Shown one piece after another: positions 14,863 to 22,846 of a stretch of DNA of 38,220 nucleotides; position 1 is the first letter of the stretch; each line of letters opens with the position of its first letter. The translations under genes were made by a program, and so were the position numbers. Source of the stretch: Flavobacteriales bacterium UBA6057 (GTDB taxonomy: Bacteria > Bacteroidota > Bacteroidia > Flavobacteriales_G > Salibacteraceae); the NCBI GenBank assembly GCA_002428995.1, contig DIYJ01000014.1, positions 509,416-547,635 on the forward strand, written 5' to 3'. The notes under the pieces were generated by a model that did not search any database, was not told the origin of the DNA, and worked only from the letters and a program-made list of their open reading frames with translations.

Positions 14863-15771
14863 TCAATTCGCGCTGCGGTATTCTACCGGAGTCTTCCCTG
14901 TTTTGGTTTTGAAAAGGCGCGTGAAGTAGTGGGGATAATTGAACCCCAAATCGTAGGCGATTTCACTGACGGTGAGCTCGCTACCGATGAGCATGTTTTT
15001 CGCTCGATCTACAATGAACTCGTTGATGTGGTCTTTGGGCGATCGCCCGGTTTCCTTCTTGATGAGGTCGCTGAAATAGTGCTTCGATAGATTGGCCTCA
15101 GCGGCAAAACCCTCAATGGCTGGCAGGCCCAGTTCCAGCGCTTTCTGCTCTTTGTAATAAGCCTTGAGCGACTTTTCAAACGCAGAAACCACATCCTTGC
15201 TGCGACCGGTGCGCGTGTTGAATTGACGCTCGTAAAAACGCAGGGAGTAATTCAGCAAGAGTTCAAGGTTCGAAACGATCACCCGCTGGCTGTGATTGTC
15301 GATGCGCTGCTCGTATTCGTGCTTGATGTTGGCAATGCAGTCGTTCACCGTTTGCTCTTCTTCGGCCGAAAGGTGCAGGGCTTCGTACACATCGTAGTTG
15401 AAGAACGAGTAATCGTCCATCGCTTCCGCCAAATGGGTGTTGCGAATCAGGTCGGGGTGGAAGTGAAGCATCCATCCGTGCACATCTCCCCGTTGCATTT
15501 CCCGGGTAGATGTGTAGACTTGGCCAGGGGCAGAGAACACCATCACACCTTCATTGAAATCGAAGGAATTGCGACCGTATTCCATTCCGCAGTTTTTGTC
15601 CTTGATGGAAATCATGTAGAGATCAGAAGTGGTTCTGGAGCCTACAGCCGATGCAGGTACTTCCAGCTGCGAAGTGTCGAGCACTGAGATGAGCGGATGC
15701 TTCGGAGCCGGATAGCCGAGCTTTTGATGCATCTCGCTGAGGGATTTGACCTTAACTATCTTTCGTTCCAT
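14863..15771 (-). CDS. AraC family transcriptional regulator
   Basis: A 302-residue regulator with an N-terminal cupin-like sensing domain (about 1-150, containing VMVFSAPGQVYTS) and a C-terminal AraC DNA-binding domain (about 205-300: GFAAEANLSKHYFSDLIKKETGRSPKDHI, then SEIAYDLGFNYPHYFTRLFKTKTGKTPVEYR). The start ATG 15771 follows the family pattern; the frame stays open 10 codons further. Its nearest downstream gene in the same direction is the SDR at 13786-14763, separated by 99 bp, and regulators of this type often control such an adjacent dehydrogenase; this is inference. The effector is unknown. Confidence 0.93.
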   Translation of the reverse strand: MERKIVKVKSLSEMHQKLGYPAPKHPLISVLDTSQLEVPASAVGSRTTSDLYMISIKDKNCGMEYGRNSFDFNEGVMVFSAPGQVYTSTREMQRGDVHGWMLHFHPDLIRNTHLAEAMDDYSFFNYDVYEALHLSAEEEQTVNDCIANIKHEYEQRIDNHSQRVIVSNLELLLNYSLRFYERQFNTRTGRSKDVVSAFEKSLKAYYKEQKALELGLPAIEGFAAEANLSKHYFSDLIKKETGRSPKDHINEFIVDRAKNMLIGSELTVSEIAYDLGFNYPHYFTRLFKTKTGKTPVEYRSAN

Positions 15772-15861
15772 GCTTCCTGAGTTTGGTATACAAACTTGCA
15801 AAAGCGCCTCCAGCAGGCCTTACACAAAACGCTGATAGTCGATCAGATTTTGCAGATCGGG

Positions 15862-17064
15862 TTATTGACCTATGGCTCGGCCAACTGCTGCATAGCCAGA
15901 TTCGCACGCTCCATGAACCGTAGCCTGGTTCTCCAACGACAGGGCTTCCCCAGCGAAATAGAGCTTGTTGTTCACCGCTTCGTTCAGGGTGTTCACCGTC
16001 TCTTCCTGACCGTTGTCAAAAGTGTAAGAGTAAGACCCCTGGATGTAGGGTTCTTTAGACCAGTTCTGGACAACATGTTGCAGGTAGTTCTCCGAAGCCT
16101 TGCCCTCGAATATATCGTCCAACACTTCCATCACCGCATCTACGATGGCTTGATCAGAGTCGAGCGTAGTGTACTTGGAAGCAGGTTCGTTGATCGTAAA
16201 GAGGCCGAGCACATGCCTGTTGGAGTCCTTTCGGAAGGCTGCATCGTAGAAGATCTCGTTGTCGTTGGCAAGTCCTTCTATCAAACCTCCGAGGACCATC
16301 AGGTCGGGATAGAACTTCTCCTTGAACTCGATGAACACCTTCAAGCCGTCTCCCATGGAAATGCTGTTGATGGCTTCCGTCTTTGCTGCGGGCAGCGCAG
16401 GCACAAAGCTGATAGTGTCGCTCTGCAAGATTTTTATCGGTGCGGTTACGATGACTTTATCTGCCTCATAAACGGTGTCGTCTATCGTTGTTACCGCCAC
16501 TTTGCTCCCCGAATAATCGATGGTCGCAACGGGTTGATTGTAGATGATCTTATCCTCAAAGTGTGGAACAATGTATTGCTCGAAGAACCCGAACCAAGTG
16601 GTGCTTTTAAACTTGATCTCGCTGTAGAAGTTGCTCGCGTAGTTGTGCGGCTGAAGCCTTCCGTCCCGGTATCCTTTCAGGGTTTGTGGATTGTAGGTGA
16701 TGAAATCAATGGAGGCATCCAGCTCCGGGTTATTCAGTATCTCCGAGAGCACAGCTGGGGTAGCATGGATCCACTCAGCTCCCAGGTCGATGGGGAAGTC
16801 CACAAAGTTGGAAGCCCGCTTGACCCTTCCTCCGTAAACCGGTGAAGCTTCGATGATTTCAAAGTCCACGTTGTAGCGACTGAGCAAATAGCCCGCTGCC
16901 AGTCCTGAAGCACCGGCACCAATCACGAGCACCTTGCCGGAAAAGCTGGTGCTGAATTCCGGAAACTCAATCACTTCCTTTTCACATGCTGCGATGATGG
17001 ACGTCAAAAAGGGCAGCCCAATGCCCATCGCCAGGCTCTTTTTAATGAACTCTTCCCGTGTCAT
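15862..17064 (-). CDS. FAD-dependent amine oxidase-like lipoprotein
   Basis: A 400-residue flavin amine oxidase (monoamine/polyamine oxidase fold). The dinucleotide motif GAGASG is at residues 49-54, with an acidic residue at the end of the second strand (FEIIEAS), GGRV at 78-81 and the C-terminal FAD signature LYFAGEALSLENQ...GAxxSGYAA. The N-terminus is a signal peptide with lipobox IIAAC (Cys27), so a lipoprotein is predicted. Its start, TREEFIKKS, looks like a Tat motif that has lost the twin arginines. Flavoproteins normally need Tat export, which makes this odd. It overlaps the upstream gene by 23 bp. The substrate is unknown. Confidence 0.88.
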   Translation of the reverse strand: MTREEFIKKSLAMGIGLPFLTSIIAACEKEVIEFPEFSTSFSGKVLVIGAGASGLAAGYLLSRYNVDFEIIEASPVYGGRVKRASNFVDFPIDLGAEWIHATPAVLSEILNNPELDASIDFITYNPQTLKGYRDGRLQPHNYASNFYSEIKFKSTTWFGFFEQYIVPHFEDKIIYNQPVATIDYSGSKVAVTTIDDTVYEADKVIVTAPIKILQSDTISFVPALPAAKTEAINSISMGDGLKVFIEFKEKFYPDLMVLGGLIEGLANDNEIFYDAAFRKDSNRHVLGLFTINEPASKYTTLDSDQAIVDAVMEVLDDIFEGKASENYLQHVVQNWSKEPYIQGSYSYTFDNGQEETVNTLNEAVNNKLYFAGEALSLENQATVHGACESGYAAVGRAIGQ

Positions 17065-17641
17065 TGGTGTCGTCTTTTTTAGTGAGTTGAAAGGTGAGGC
17101 CGGCCTCTAGTCCAAACAGTCCGGCACTTGGTTCTCCCAAGCCAATTTTTCGTCCGGCAAATCCCTTGAGGTAATAGCCGATGACCTTTTTGGGGGCGAT
17201 CTCAAAACCAATGTTCAAGGTCGGGGTGATGTAATGAAGGTTTTCCACATCGTAGGTGATTTCGCCCGAACCCAGATTGACGCTTCCGCCTTGCCGCTGA
17301 CGCGCCATCCAGTAGCCCAGTCCCACAGAAGCGAGCGGAGTGAAGCGCCTGCCTGGCCTGGTTCGGAGATAAACGGCCTCGCAATTCAAGACAAAGTTGT
17401 GTTGGACCTGCGGATAAGTGAAATAGCCCACCTGTGGCTGGATCTTCAGCTTGTGTATTCGCTCCGCAGTAGCCTCGTTTTCCTGCGGCCATTGCCCGAC
17501 CTGAAACGAAGCTCCGAGCTTTCCACCCAACTGGATTCCATAGGGAGCGAAGTAACCGACCGAGAGGCTGGCCGGATCGTTTTGCGCCCAGGCGCCAATA
17601 CCAACCATCCATGCCAGCAGCACGAGTAAAGGTTTTGTCAT
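17042..17641 (-). CDS. Outer-membrane beta-barrel-like protein, unknown function
   Basis: A 199-residue exported protein: signal peptide MTKPLLVLLAWMVGIGAWA, then alternating beta strands with aromatic girdles (VGYFAPYGIQLGGKLG, QVGYFTYPQVQHNF, GLGYWMAR, YYLKGFAG, GLEAGLTFQL) typical of small Bacteroidota outer-membrane barrels. The start ATG 17641 begins the signal peptide; eight in-frame codons upstream were left out. Its 3' end overlaps the amine-oxidase lipoprotein gene by 23 bp, so the two are co-transcribed and possibly act together in the envelope. Confidence 0.75.
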   Translation of the reverse strand: MTKPLLVLLAWMVGIGAWAQNDPASLSVGYFAPYGIQLGGKLGASFQVGQWPQENEATAERIHKLKIQPQVGYFTYPQVQHNFVLNCEAVYLRTRPGRRFTPLASVGLGYWMARQRQGGSVNLGSGEITYDVENLHYITPTLNIGFEIAPKKVIGYYLKGFAGRKIGLGEPSAGLFGLEAGLTFQLTKKDDTNDTGRVH

Positions 17642-17723
17642 CTTCAAAGGGTTTTCGCGACCCACGGTCGCAGTGTCTCAAATATAGATCAGATCGTTCA
17701 GCGGATGATATCCTGGGCTCTTA

Positions 17724-18131
17724 TCATGAACGATTCTCTTTTCCGAGCTTTTTGCGCTTCTCCAGGATGGCTTTCACCTCCCTGCGAAACTTAATGTTTT
17801 GCTGGTATTGCCGCTTGTTCAGAAACTCGATGAGGTAGGCTACAACTGCGCCACCGAAGATGGCAATACCCAACTCGGAGATGATATCGAGGATCACCGT
17901 GTTTACAAACTCACCCAGCGCCTCACCATAAGCATATTGAACAACCCTTGCCGCGATGGTGAGCACCAGGCCTACCACGAAGAACATGCCCAGATAGATG
18001 GCGTGGAAATGTTCCTTGTCAATGATCAGGTCAAGCTCATCGGGATGCTGTTCGTAGTACTCGATCGTTTCTTCCGTGATCTCGTAGTTTTCGGGAAAGA
18101 GCCAGCCTTTAGCGTATCGAAGCAGCGACAT
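17724..18131 (-). CDS. Two-TM membrane protein of unknown function
   Basis: A 135-residue protein. A charged N-terminal segment (about 1-42, rich in Glu, with YEITEETIEYYEQHPDELD) is followed by transmembrane helices at about 45-65 and 84-106, and a basic Gln/Lys-rich cytoplasmic tail (KRQYQQNIKFRREVKAILEKRKKLG) that may form a coiled coil. No family is recognised. It follows the beta-barrel protein at 18138-18767 after a 6-bp gap, so they form an operon. The combination of inner-membrane and outer-membrane components suggests an envelope function. Confidence 0.78.
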   Translation of the reverse strand: MSLLRYAKGWLFPENYEITEETIEYYEQHPDELDLIIDKEHFHAIYLGMFFVVGLVLTIAARVVQYAYGEALGEFVNTVILDIISELGIAIFGGAVVAYLIEFLNKRQYQQNIKFRREVKAILEKRKKLGKENRS

Positions 18132-18137
18132 GGGCGA

Positions 18138-18767
18138 TTACATTAAGGAGGTAATGAAACCAACGGAGAACCCGATGGCGCTTCCTGAGTCTTTCCAGAA
18201 GGCGGTTTCATCCCACACCTGACCCTGCAAGAAGTCCAGCGAAATCGCACTCTTTTCAGTGATGTAGTATTCAAAGCCCAGCGTGGCGCGTGTGCAGAAC
18301 GTTCTGCTTTTTCCCTGTTCGATGTTGATCGCTGTGTTTGTGATCACAGGTTCCGGAAAGTTGTAATACTTGATCCCGGGCTGAACCATGATGAAACAAC
18401 GCCACTTATTATCACCAAAGCGGTATCCTGCCCCGAACAGCAAGTCCGTAAAATGTGCTGTTCCCTTGATGACGTTGGTAATGCCATTTTCGGGATCTAG
18501 CTCATAGTCAGCGTTGTAGGTGTCATAGTTGATGCGGAAAAAGATGTCGTTGTTGTTCCTCACCCGGTACTCAATCGAAGTCTTGAGCAAAACACCGCCT
18601 CCCAGCTCATCGGCCAGTTCGTGCATGTAGCCTATTTCGATGGAGGGCAAAAAGACCTGTTCACCGAATGTCTGTCTCGGCTCTTCCTGAGTGTCCGATT
18701 GTGTGAATCCCACCATGCTGGCGGCCAGGAATAGAATAAGAGTGAATGCCTTGTTGATCATGCGCAT
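18138..18767 (-). CDS. Outer-membrane beta-barrel-like protein
   Basis: A 209-residue exported protein: signal peptide MRMINKAFTLILFLAASMVGFT, then beta strands with aromatic ends (PSIEIGYMHELADELGG, IFFRINYDTYNADYEL, LLFGAGYRFGDNKWRCF, ATLGFEYYITEKSAISLDFLQGQV, AIGFSVGFITSLM). The last strand ends in a hydrophobic Met, roughly like a barrel C-terminal signal. Starts at 18767 or 18761 are both possible. It heads the operon with the two-TM protein. Transport or structural function is unknown. Confidence 0.75.
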   Translation of the reverse strand: MRMINKAFTLILFLAASMVGFTQSDTQEEPRQTFGEQVFLPSIEIGYMHELADELGGGVLLKTSIEYRVRNNNDIFFRINYDTYNADYELDPENGITNVIKGTAHFTDLLFGAGYRFGDNKWRCFIMVQPGIKYYNFPEPVITNTAINIEQGKSRTFCTRATLGFEYYITEKSAISLDFLQGQVWDETAFWKDSGSAIGFSVGFITSLM

Positions 18768-18898
18768 CGGTTCAGTGGGTAAAGGATTTCCGTTGGATGC
18801 ATAGATAACTCATCGCATGCAGGGGACACAACCCCGGCACAGGATTTCATTGTTCTCGCCTCTTGGTTAGGGCATTCGAAACCAGCCGAAAGACTTTT

Positions 18899-19357
18899 CT
18901 AAGCGGCAGATTCTTCTTTTCGCCTTGAGAAGTAGGCAATGAAACTCAAGATGATTGCAAGACTGGAAACCAGCGTCATCACCGTACCGGGAACAAAATT
19001 CACATGACCTCCCAGATCCAGGAAGAGGAAGTAGCCCAAATCAGCTAGCCCGCCTGTTAGCGCGGCCAGGAAAATAGCGCTCGTATGTCCGCGCCAAATG
19101 AAGAAACTACTGATCAACGTGGTGAGTCCAATCCAAAGCAGGTTGAAGCCATGCTGACCGATGACTGCTCCGGCAGCTCCGTGATAGTCCATTTTGAGGT
19201 GGTTGGGATCAACAGCGTCTGCGATGCCCGCTACGGCTCCGGAAATATCTCCACTCAGGATGAAGTAGTCTGTCATAACTCCGGCAAAAACGTGAACTAC
19301 TCCCCACACAAACCATAACACTGCGGAGATCTTAAAAAAGAGGCTGTTGGTATCCAT
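18899..19357 (-). CDS. Four-TM membrane protein of unknown function
   Basis: A 152-residue inner-membrane protein with four predicted helices (about residues 8-30, 57-80, 86-104 and 115-140) and a short charged tail (RRKEESAA). Conserved-looking loops include HLKMDYHGAAGAVIGQHGFNLL with two histidines near the membrane face. The topology resembles DoxX-like proteins but the sequence does not match clearly. ATG 19357 is taken as the start; an in-frame ATG 12 codons upstream has no supporting feature. It follows a Crp/Fnr regulator on the same strand by 80 bp and is its likely target. Confidence 0.78.
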   Translation of the reverse strand: MDTNSLFFKISAVLWFVWGVVHVFAGVMTDYFILSGDISGAVAGIADAVDPNHLKMDYHGAAGAVIGQHGFNLLWIGLTTLISSFFIWRGHTSAIFLAALTGGLADLGYFLFLDLGGHVNFVPGTVMTLVSSLAIILSFIAYFSRRKEESAA

Positions 19358-19437
19358 GTTCGAAAACTTTGCGTGAATGCTGTCAATGTGCAAAGCTCAT
19401 GGTCTCTGATTGCGGTGCATTACGATTTCATAAGAAA

Positions 19438-19911
19438 TCACCCTTGGCTTTTGAGGTGCTTGCTCTTGGCCGCGCTCAGGGTTTCCGGAGTCACTCCGAG
19501 ATAAGAAGCGATCATGCGCTGTGGTACGCGCTGTACAATGTTTGGATAGGTTTTCACAAAATGCTCGTAGCGCTCGATGGCGTTGGTGCTGATGAGCATG
19601 ATTACCCTGGCTTGCAAGGCGCTCAATCGATTGGTGAGTGCACCGATGTTGTCCTTTTCCCGCTCCAGATCTTTTGGCAGTGCCGTTACCACAGAATCTT
19701 CCAATGCATCGATGAACAACACCGATGGTGTATCCGGACTGTTGGTGTCTGCAATGACCCAGCCTTCAGGAGCAAACATGAAGATGTTCTCCTTTCCGTT
19801 TTGGTCAATGGCATAGCTTCTGAGCAAGCCGGAGTGGACATGATAGACCATGGTGCCCAGTTCACCACTTCTCTGGATGATCTCTCCCTTTTTGACGTTT
19901 AGCTTTTTCAC
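19438..19911 (-). CDS. Crp/Fnr family transcriptional regulator, short form
   Basis: A 157-residue regulator beginning directly in the cyclic-nucleotide-binding-like beta roll (VKKGEIIQRSGELGTMVYHVHSGLLRSY) and ending in an HTH (RMIASYLGVTPETLSAAKSKH). It lacks the N-terminal 25-30 residues usual in the family and the Arg/Ser pair that binds cAMP, so it is not expected to sense cAMP. It is a close paralogue of the regulator at 32231-32722: both have KENIFMFAPEGW/KEHIYMFAPEGW and RVPQRMIASYLG. The recognition helix, however, differs (TPETLSAAK against TPQALSRIR). An inverted repeat GATTTC-ATAA-GAAATC (19424-19439) covers its stop codon. Confidence 0.9.
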   Translation of the reverse strand: MKKLNVKKGEIIQRSGELGTMVYHVHSGLLRSYAIDQNGKENIFMFAPEGWVIADTNSPDTPSVLFIDALEDSVVTALPKDLEREKDNIGALTNRLSALQARVIMLISTNAIERYEHFVKTYPNIVQRVPQRMIASYLGVTPETLSAAKSKHLKSQG

Positions 19912-19955
19912 TTCGAGAAGATTTGGCCCGGAATGGACAGCCTCAACGAACAGGT

Positions 19956-20321
19956 CTATCCCTGGCGCAGGATCTTTTCCATTTTCTTGCCCTTGGCCAG
20001 CTCGTCCACCAGCTTATCAAGATACCTCACCTGACGGGTGAGCGGTGTTTCGATGTTTTCAACGCGATAGCCACAGATTACACCGGTGATCAATGAAGCA
20101 TTTGGGTGGAGAGTGGCCTGTGCGAAGAAGGTCTCGAAGGTCACTTTTTCATCCACCAGCGCTTGCAGCTTTTGGGCATCAAAGCCCGTTAGCCATTCAA
20201 TCACCTGATGCAACTCTTCTTTGGTGCGTCCCTTTTTCTCCACTTTGGTGATGTAGTGGGGATACACGGAAGCAAAGGTCAGTGCAGCAATGCTTTTGTC
20301 GTGTTCTGGTGTAGTGGTCAT
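19956..20321 (-). CDS. DUF2200 family protein
   Basis: A 121-residue protein with the full DUF2200 signature: TPEHDKSIAALTFASVYPHYITKVEKKGRTKEELHQVIEWLTGF near the N-terminus and a hydrophobic core (NASLITGVICGYRVENIE) before a basic C-terminal helix. The family is widespread and of unknown function; it is small, cytoplasmic and probably single-domain. It lies 44 bp upstream of the Crp/Fnr gene and 47 bp downstream of the GNAT gene, all on the minus strand, so the three may be co-transcribed. Confidence 0.92.
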   Translation of the reverse strand: MTTTPEHDKSIAALTFASVYPHYITKVEKKGRTKEELHQVIEWLTGFDAQKLQALVDEKVTFETFFAQATLHPNASLITGVICGYRVENIETPLTRQVRYLDKLVDELAKGKKMEKILRQG

Positions 20322-20368
20322 GGTATTTAATCAGGATGTGTTCTGTCAAATATAGAGCACGGTGTGCT

Positions 20369-20842
20369 CTACTCATTGCCTATATGCTTTGTCAAAACCA
20401 ACATATGCCGGGCTTGAATACCGTCTTCGTAGATGGCCTCGGCATAGTGTTTCGTAAAGAAATCCCAGCGAACCTCTGACAACTCAAAGCCTAGCTTCTG
20501 ATAGAGTCGCAATTGAGATGTACTCGAGTTTGCGGTGCCAATGCACACCTGCCGGTAATGGCTTTTGCTGGCAAAACGAACACTTTGATCGATGAGGTAG
20601 CTGCCAATGCCCCGGCCTTGCATGTCCTCTCTCACAGCCACGTTTTTGATTTCCATCGAAGTTGTGCTCAACGGAAACAACACAATCACACCAAGCAGCT
20701 TCTGATCTTCAAAAGCACCAAACAGGTGTGATGAAGGCAGGTAGCGATCCACCACTTCCTTGGAAGGATCGGCCAGCATGAGCAAATCATAGGGTGGTGT
20801 GGCAGACTCATCGAGCTTTCGGAAGGTCAGATTTCGCTTCAT
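20369..20842 (-). CDS. GNAT family N-acetyltransferase
   Basis: A 157-residue acetyltransferase. The acetyl-CoA binding motif A is clear: IKNVAVREDMQGRGIGSYLIDQSVRFA, containing Q-G-R-G-I-G (the Q/RxxGxG/A pyrophosphate loop). The following strand and helix (VCIGTANSSTSQLRLYQKLGFELSEV) is motif B. The family transfers an acetyl group from acetyl-CoA to an amine of a small molecule or protein; the substrate is not deducible. It is the first gene of a likely operon with DUF2200 and a Crp/Fnr gene. Confidence 0.92.
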   Translation of the reverse strand: MKRNLTFRKLDESATPPYDLLMLADPSKEVVDRYLPSSHLFGAFEDQKLLGVIVLFPLSTTSMEIKNVAVREDMQGRGIGSYLIDQSVRFASKSHYRQVCIGTANSSTSQLRLYQKLGFELSEVRWDFFTKHYAEAIYEDGIQARHMLVLTKHIGNE

Positions 20843-20964
20843 TGTTGTAGTTGTGCAGAAGGACGCATTCCGATTGCTTTGGTACCCGAGGAGGGTCGGA
20901 CTGGTGACTGCTTTTCACCACCTAAGACGGGTTTTTGCACAAAATGACGATCCTGGAGAGCGCT

Positions 20965-21076
20965 TTGAGATTAGATGATCAGAAAATCAGGTGATTAGAT
21001 GATGAATTTAGGCGGAGCGTGAAGCCGGCCTTGTTCTTTTTGTGGGCACCAGATCGAAGAGAAATTGCGCGTTGGC
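20965..21076. repeat. Dispersed intergenic repeat, copy A
   Basis: These 112 bp match 34663-34774 over their whole length with roughly a dozen differences by eye and no gaps. The left part is octamer-phased (minus strand units ATCTAATC, ACCTGATT, TTCTGATC, ATCTAATC), like the array at 1-56. The right part is a near-invariant core, including TTTTTGTGGGCACCAGATCG and AAGAGAAATTG. An open frame crosses both copies (ISLRSGAHKK.KAGF), but there is no conserved start, and the flanks diverge at once, so it is taken as non-coding. Confidence 0.85.
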
Positions 21077-21094
21077 CGGCTCGAAGGGGTGCGC

Positions 21095-21331
21095 TCAGGA
21101 GTGAATAATGCGGCTTACCAGGCGCTCCACGGGTGGAGCGATGAACAGGATGGCTGGAACCACTAAAACATAGGCTAATGCCCACGATCGGAGCCAGGCA
21201 TCCCAGAAAGACGCTTTGAACCCTACATGAATGGCGATGAGGGAAAATGAGATAATGCCGGTGGTGATGACTCCCATTAAGCAGGCGAAAAGGAATTTCC
21301 GTTTGGTTTCAATTCTGGTTTCAGGCTTCAT
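21095..21331 (-). CDS. DUF2798 family membrane protein
   Basis: A 78-residue two-helix membrane protein: a basic N-terminus (ETRIETKRKF), TM1 about 13-34 (LFACLMGVITTGIISFSLIAI), a loop with FWDAWLRSWALAYV, and TM2 about 46-66 followed by VERLVSRI. This matches the DUF2798 pattern of two helices separated by a W-rich loop. Function unknown. It has its own transcription unit, separated from the aldehyde dehydrogenase gene by a strong hairpin. Confidence 0.88.
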   Translation of the reverse strand: MKPETRIETKRKFLFACLMGVITTGIISFSLIAIHVGFKASFWDAWLRSWALAYVLVVPAILFIAPPVERLVSRIIHS

Positions 21332-21350
21332 TGCTTTCAGTGTTTTTCAC

Positions 21351-21388
21351 AAGCATGGCCCCGTTTTTCAGTCGGGGCCATGCTTTGT
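21351..21388 (-). terminator. Strong hairpin downstream of the ALDH gene
   Basis: AAGCATGGCCCCG (21351-21363) pairs with CGGGGCCATGCTT (21373-21385), a 13-bp GC-rich stem with a 9-base loop. T-rich tracts on either side are short, so it may terminate weakly without Rho or act as an mRNA 3'-end stabiliser. Its place 31 bp after the ALDH stop codon supports a transcript-end role. Confidence 0.6.
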
Positions 21389-21418
21389 TGATGATATGTG
21401 TAATTCAGGGAATTGAGC

Positions 21419-22816
21419 TTAACTCAGCGCCTTGATGATGTTGAGCTGCTTCTCGCTGTATCCGTAATACTTGAGGTTGGTTTCGATGGCTGTTGGCTTG
21501 TCCAACACTCCCTTGAAGTGTGAGAAGCATTCGAAACTGTATTTACCATGATAGCGGCCCATTCCGCTGTTTCCAACTCCGCCAAATGGAATGTTTGGGT
21601 TGGATACTTGCATCACGCAGTCGTTGATGGCTCCACTTCCAAATGGGATTTCGTGCAGAAAGCGTTCTTTCAGCGCACTGCTGTCAGAGTAGAGGTAAGC
21701 CGCCAGTGGCTTCTCTATGCCCTTGATGATCTCGAAGGCCTCTTCAATGTCTTCGAATACGATGACGGGAAGCAGTGGGCCAAAGATTTCTTCCTGCATG
21801 ATAGGATCCTCCAGCGATACGTCTGTCAGGATGGTGGGGTTGATCCTGCGGTCTTCCCGGTTGTAGGTGCCACCGTAGTGTACCTTATCCGGATCGATCA
21901 GGTTAACCACACGGTCGAAGTTCCGATGGTTGATGATTTGAACGAAATTGTTGTTCTCGTCCGAAAAGTGAGCCTTCTCGATTTCCTTCACCGCCAGTTC
22001 CAAAAACTCATCTTTCACGTCCTTGTGAACCAATGCATAGTCAGGGGCGATGCAAAACTGTCCTGAGTTGACAAACTTTGACCAGATCATGCGCTTGACG
22101 CCTGTTTTCATAGCCGCATCCTTGTGGAAGATCACAGGGTTTTTTCCGCCCAGTTCAAGTGTGACGTCCGTCAGGTGTTCTGCGGCTGCTTTGTTCACGA
22201 TCTTGCCTACCATTGGGCTACCGGTGAAGAAGACCTTGTCGTAGCGCTGCTTGAGCAGTGCCGTGGTTTCTGGAATAGCGCCTTCTACCACTCGCAAGTA
22301 GTTGGGATCAAAATTCTCGTTGATCAACTTCGCCATCATCTTGCTTGTTCGCTCAGGCAGCTCACTGGGCTTGAGAATGGTTGTGTTGCCCGCAGCCATT
22401 GATCCTACCACAGGGGTTAGAGATAGGTTGTAAGGAAAGTTCCACGCTCCGATCACCAAGGTAACTCCGAGTGGTTCCGGTACGAGATAGCTCTTTGCGG
22501 GGAAGTTCAGCAGGTTGGTTTTTACGCTTCGGTGCTGCATCCATTTCCTGAGGTTTTTAACCGCAATGTCGATTTCGTCTATGAGTGGGAAGAACTCAGT
22601 GAGCTGATTTTCATACTTAGACTTTCCAAAGTCCTTGTAGATGGCTTCGTGCAATTCATCTTCATGCTTGAGCAGCAATGACTTCAGCTTTTTGAGTTGT
22701 TCCAACCTGAATTCTACGGGCCGTGTAGCGTTGCTCTTGAAATAAGTTCGCTGATCGTTGACAAGCTTTTGAACCTGTTGCTCAAAAGCTGTTTCTTTAA
22801 TTTCTGTAGTTTCCAT
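21419..22816 (-). CDS. Aldehyde dehydrogenase (class 3-like)
   Basis: A 465-residue NAD(P)-dependent aldehyde dehydrogenase. The catalytic Cys255 is in NSGQFCIAPDY and the general base Glu221 in ELGGKNP; GSPMVGK is the cofactor-loop signature, and PFGGVGNSGMGRYHGKYSFECFSH is the class 3/fatty aldehyde dehydrogenase C-terminal motif. The length fits the soluble class 3 group without the membrane tail. It oxidises medium- or long-chain aldehydes to acids. It lies 30 bp downstream of an SDR gene, so SDR (alcohol to aldehyde/ketone) and ALDH (aldehyde to acid) probably act in series. A Crp/Fnr-like site lies upstream of the pair. Confidence 0.95.
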   Translation of the reverse strand: METTEIKETAFEQQVQKLVNDQRTYFKSNATRPVEFRLEQLKKLKSLLLKHEDELHEAIYKDFGKSKYENQLTEFFPLIDEIDIAVKNLRKWMQHRSVKTNLLNFPAKSYLVPEPLGVTLVIGAWNFPYNLSLTPVVGSMAAGNTTILKPSELPERTSKMMAKLINENFDPNYLRVVEGAIPETTALLKQRYDKVFFTGSPMVGKIVNKAAAEHLTDVTLELGGKNPVIFHKDAAMKTGVKRMIWSKFVNSGQFCIAPDYALVHKDVKDEFLELAVKEIEKAHFSDENNNFVQIINHRNFDRVVNLIDPDKVHYGGTYNREDRRINPTILTDVSLEDPIMQEEIFGPLLPVIVFEDIEEAFEIIKGIEKPLAAYLYSDSSALKERFLHEIPFGSGAINDCVMQVSNPNIPFGGVGNSGMGRYHGKYSFECFSHFKGVLDKPTAIETNLKYYGYSEKQLNIIKALS

Positions 22817-22846
22817 TTTTTGTTGTTTTTATATAAATGTTGGTTG

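Noticed and set aside
15796..16845. 349-codon open frame on the plus strand opposite the flavin amine oxidase
   Set aside because: Antisense shadow of a gene with FAD motifs in order; no start context or family resemblance.
19424..19439. GATTTC-ATAA-GAAATC as a Crp/Fnr operator for the membrane protein at 18899
   Set aside because: The geometry is similar to Crp sites, but it overlaps the regulator's stop codon, does not match the TTA-type sites, and its distance to a possible -7 element (GAGCTTTG, 19398-19391) differs from the other two.
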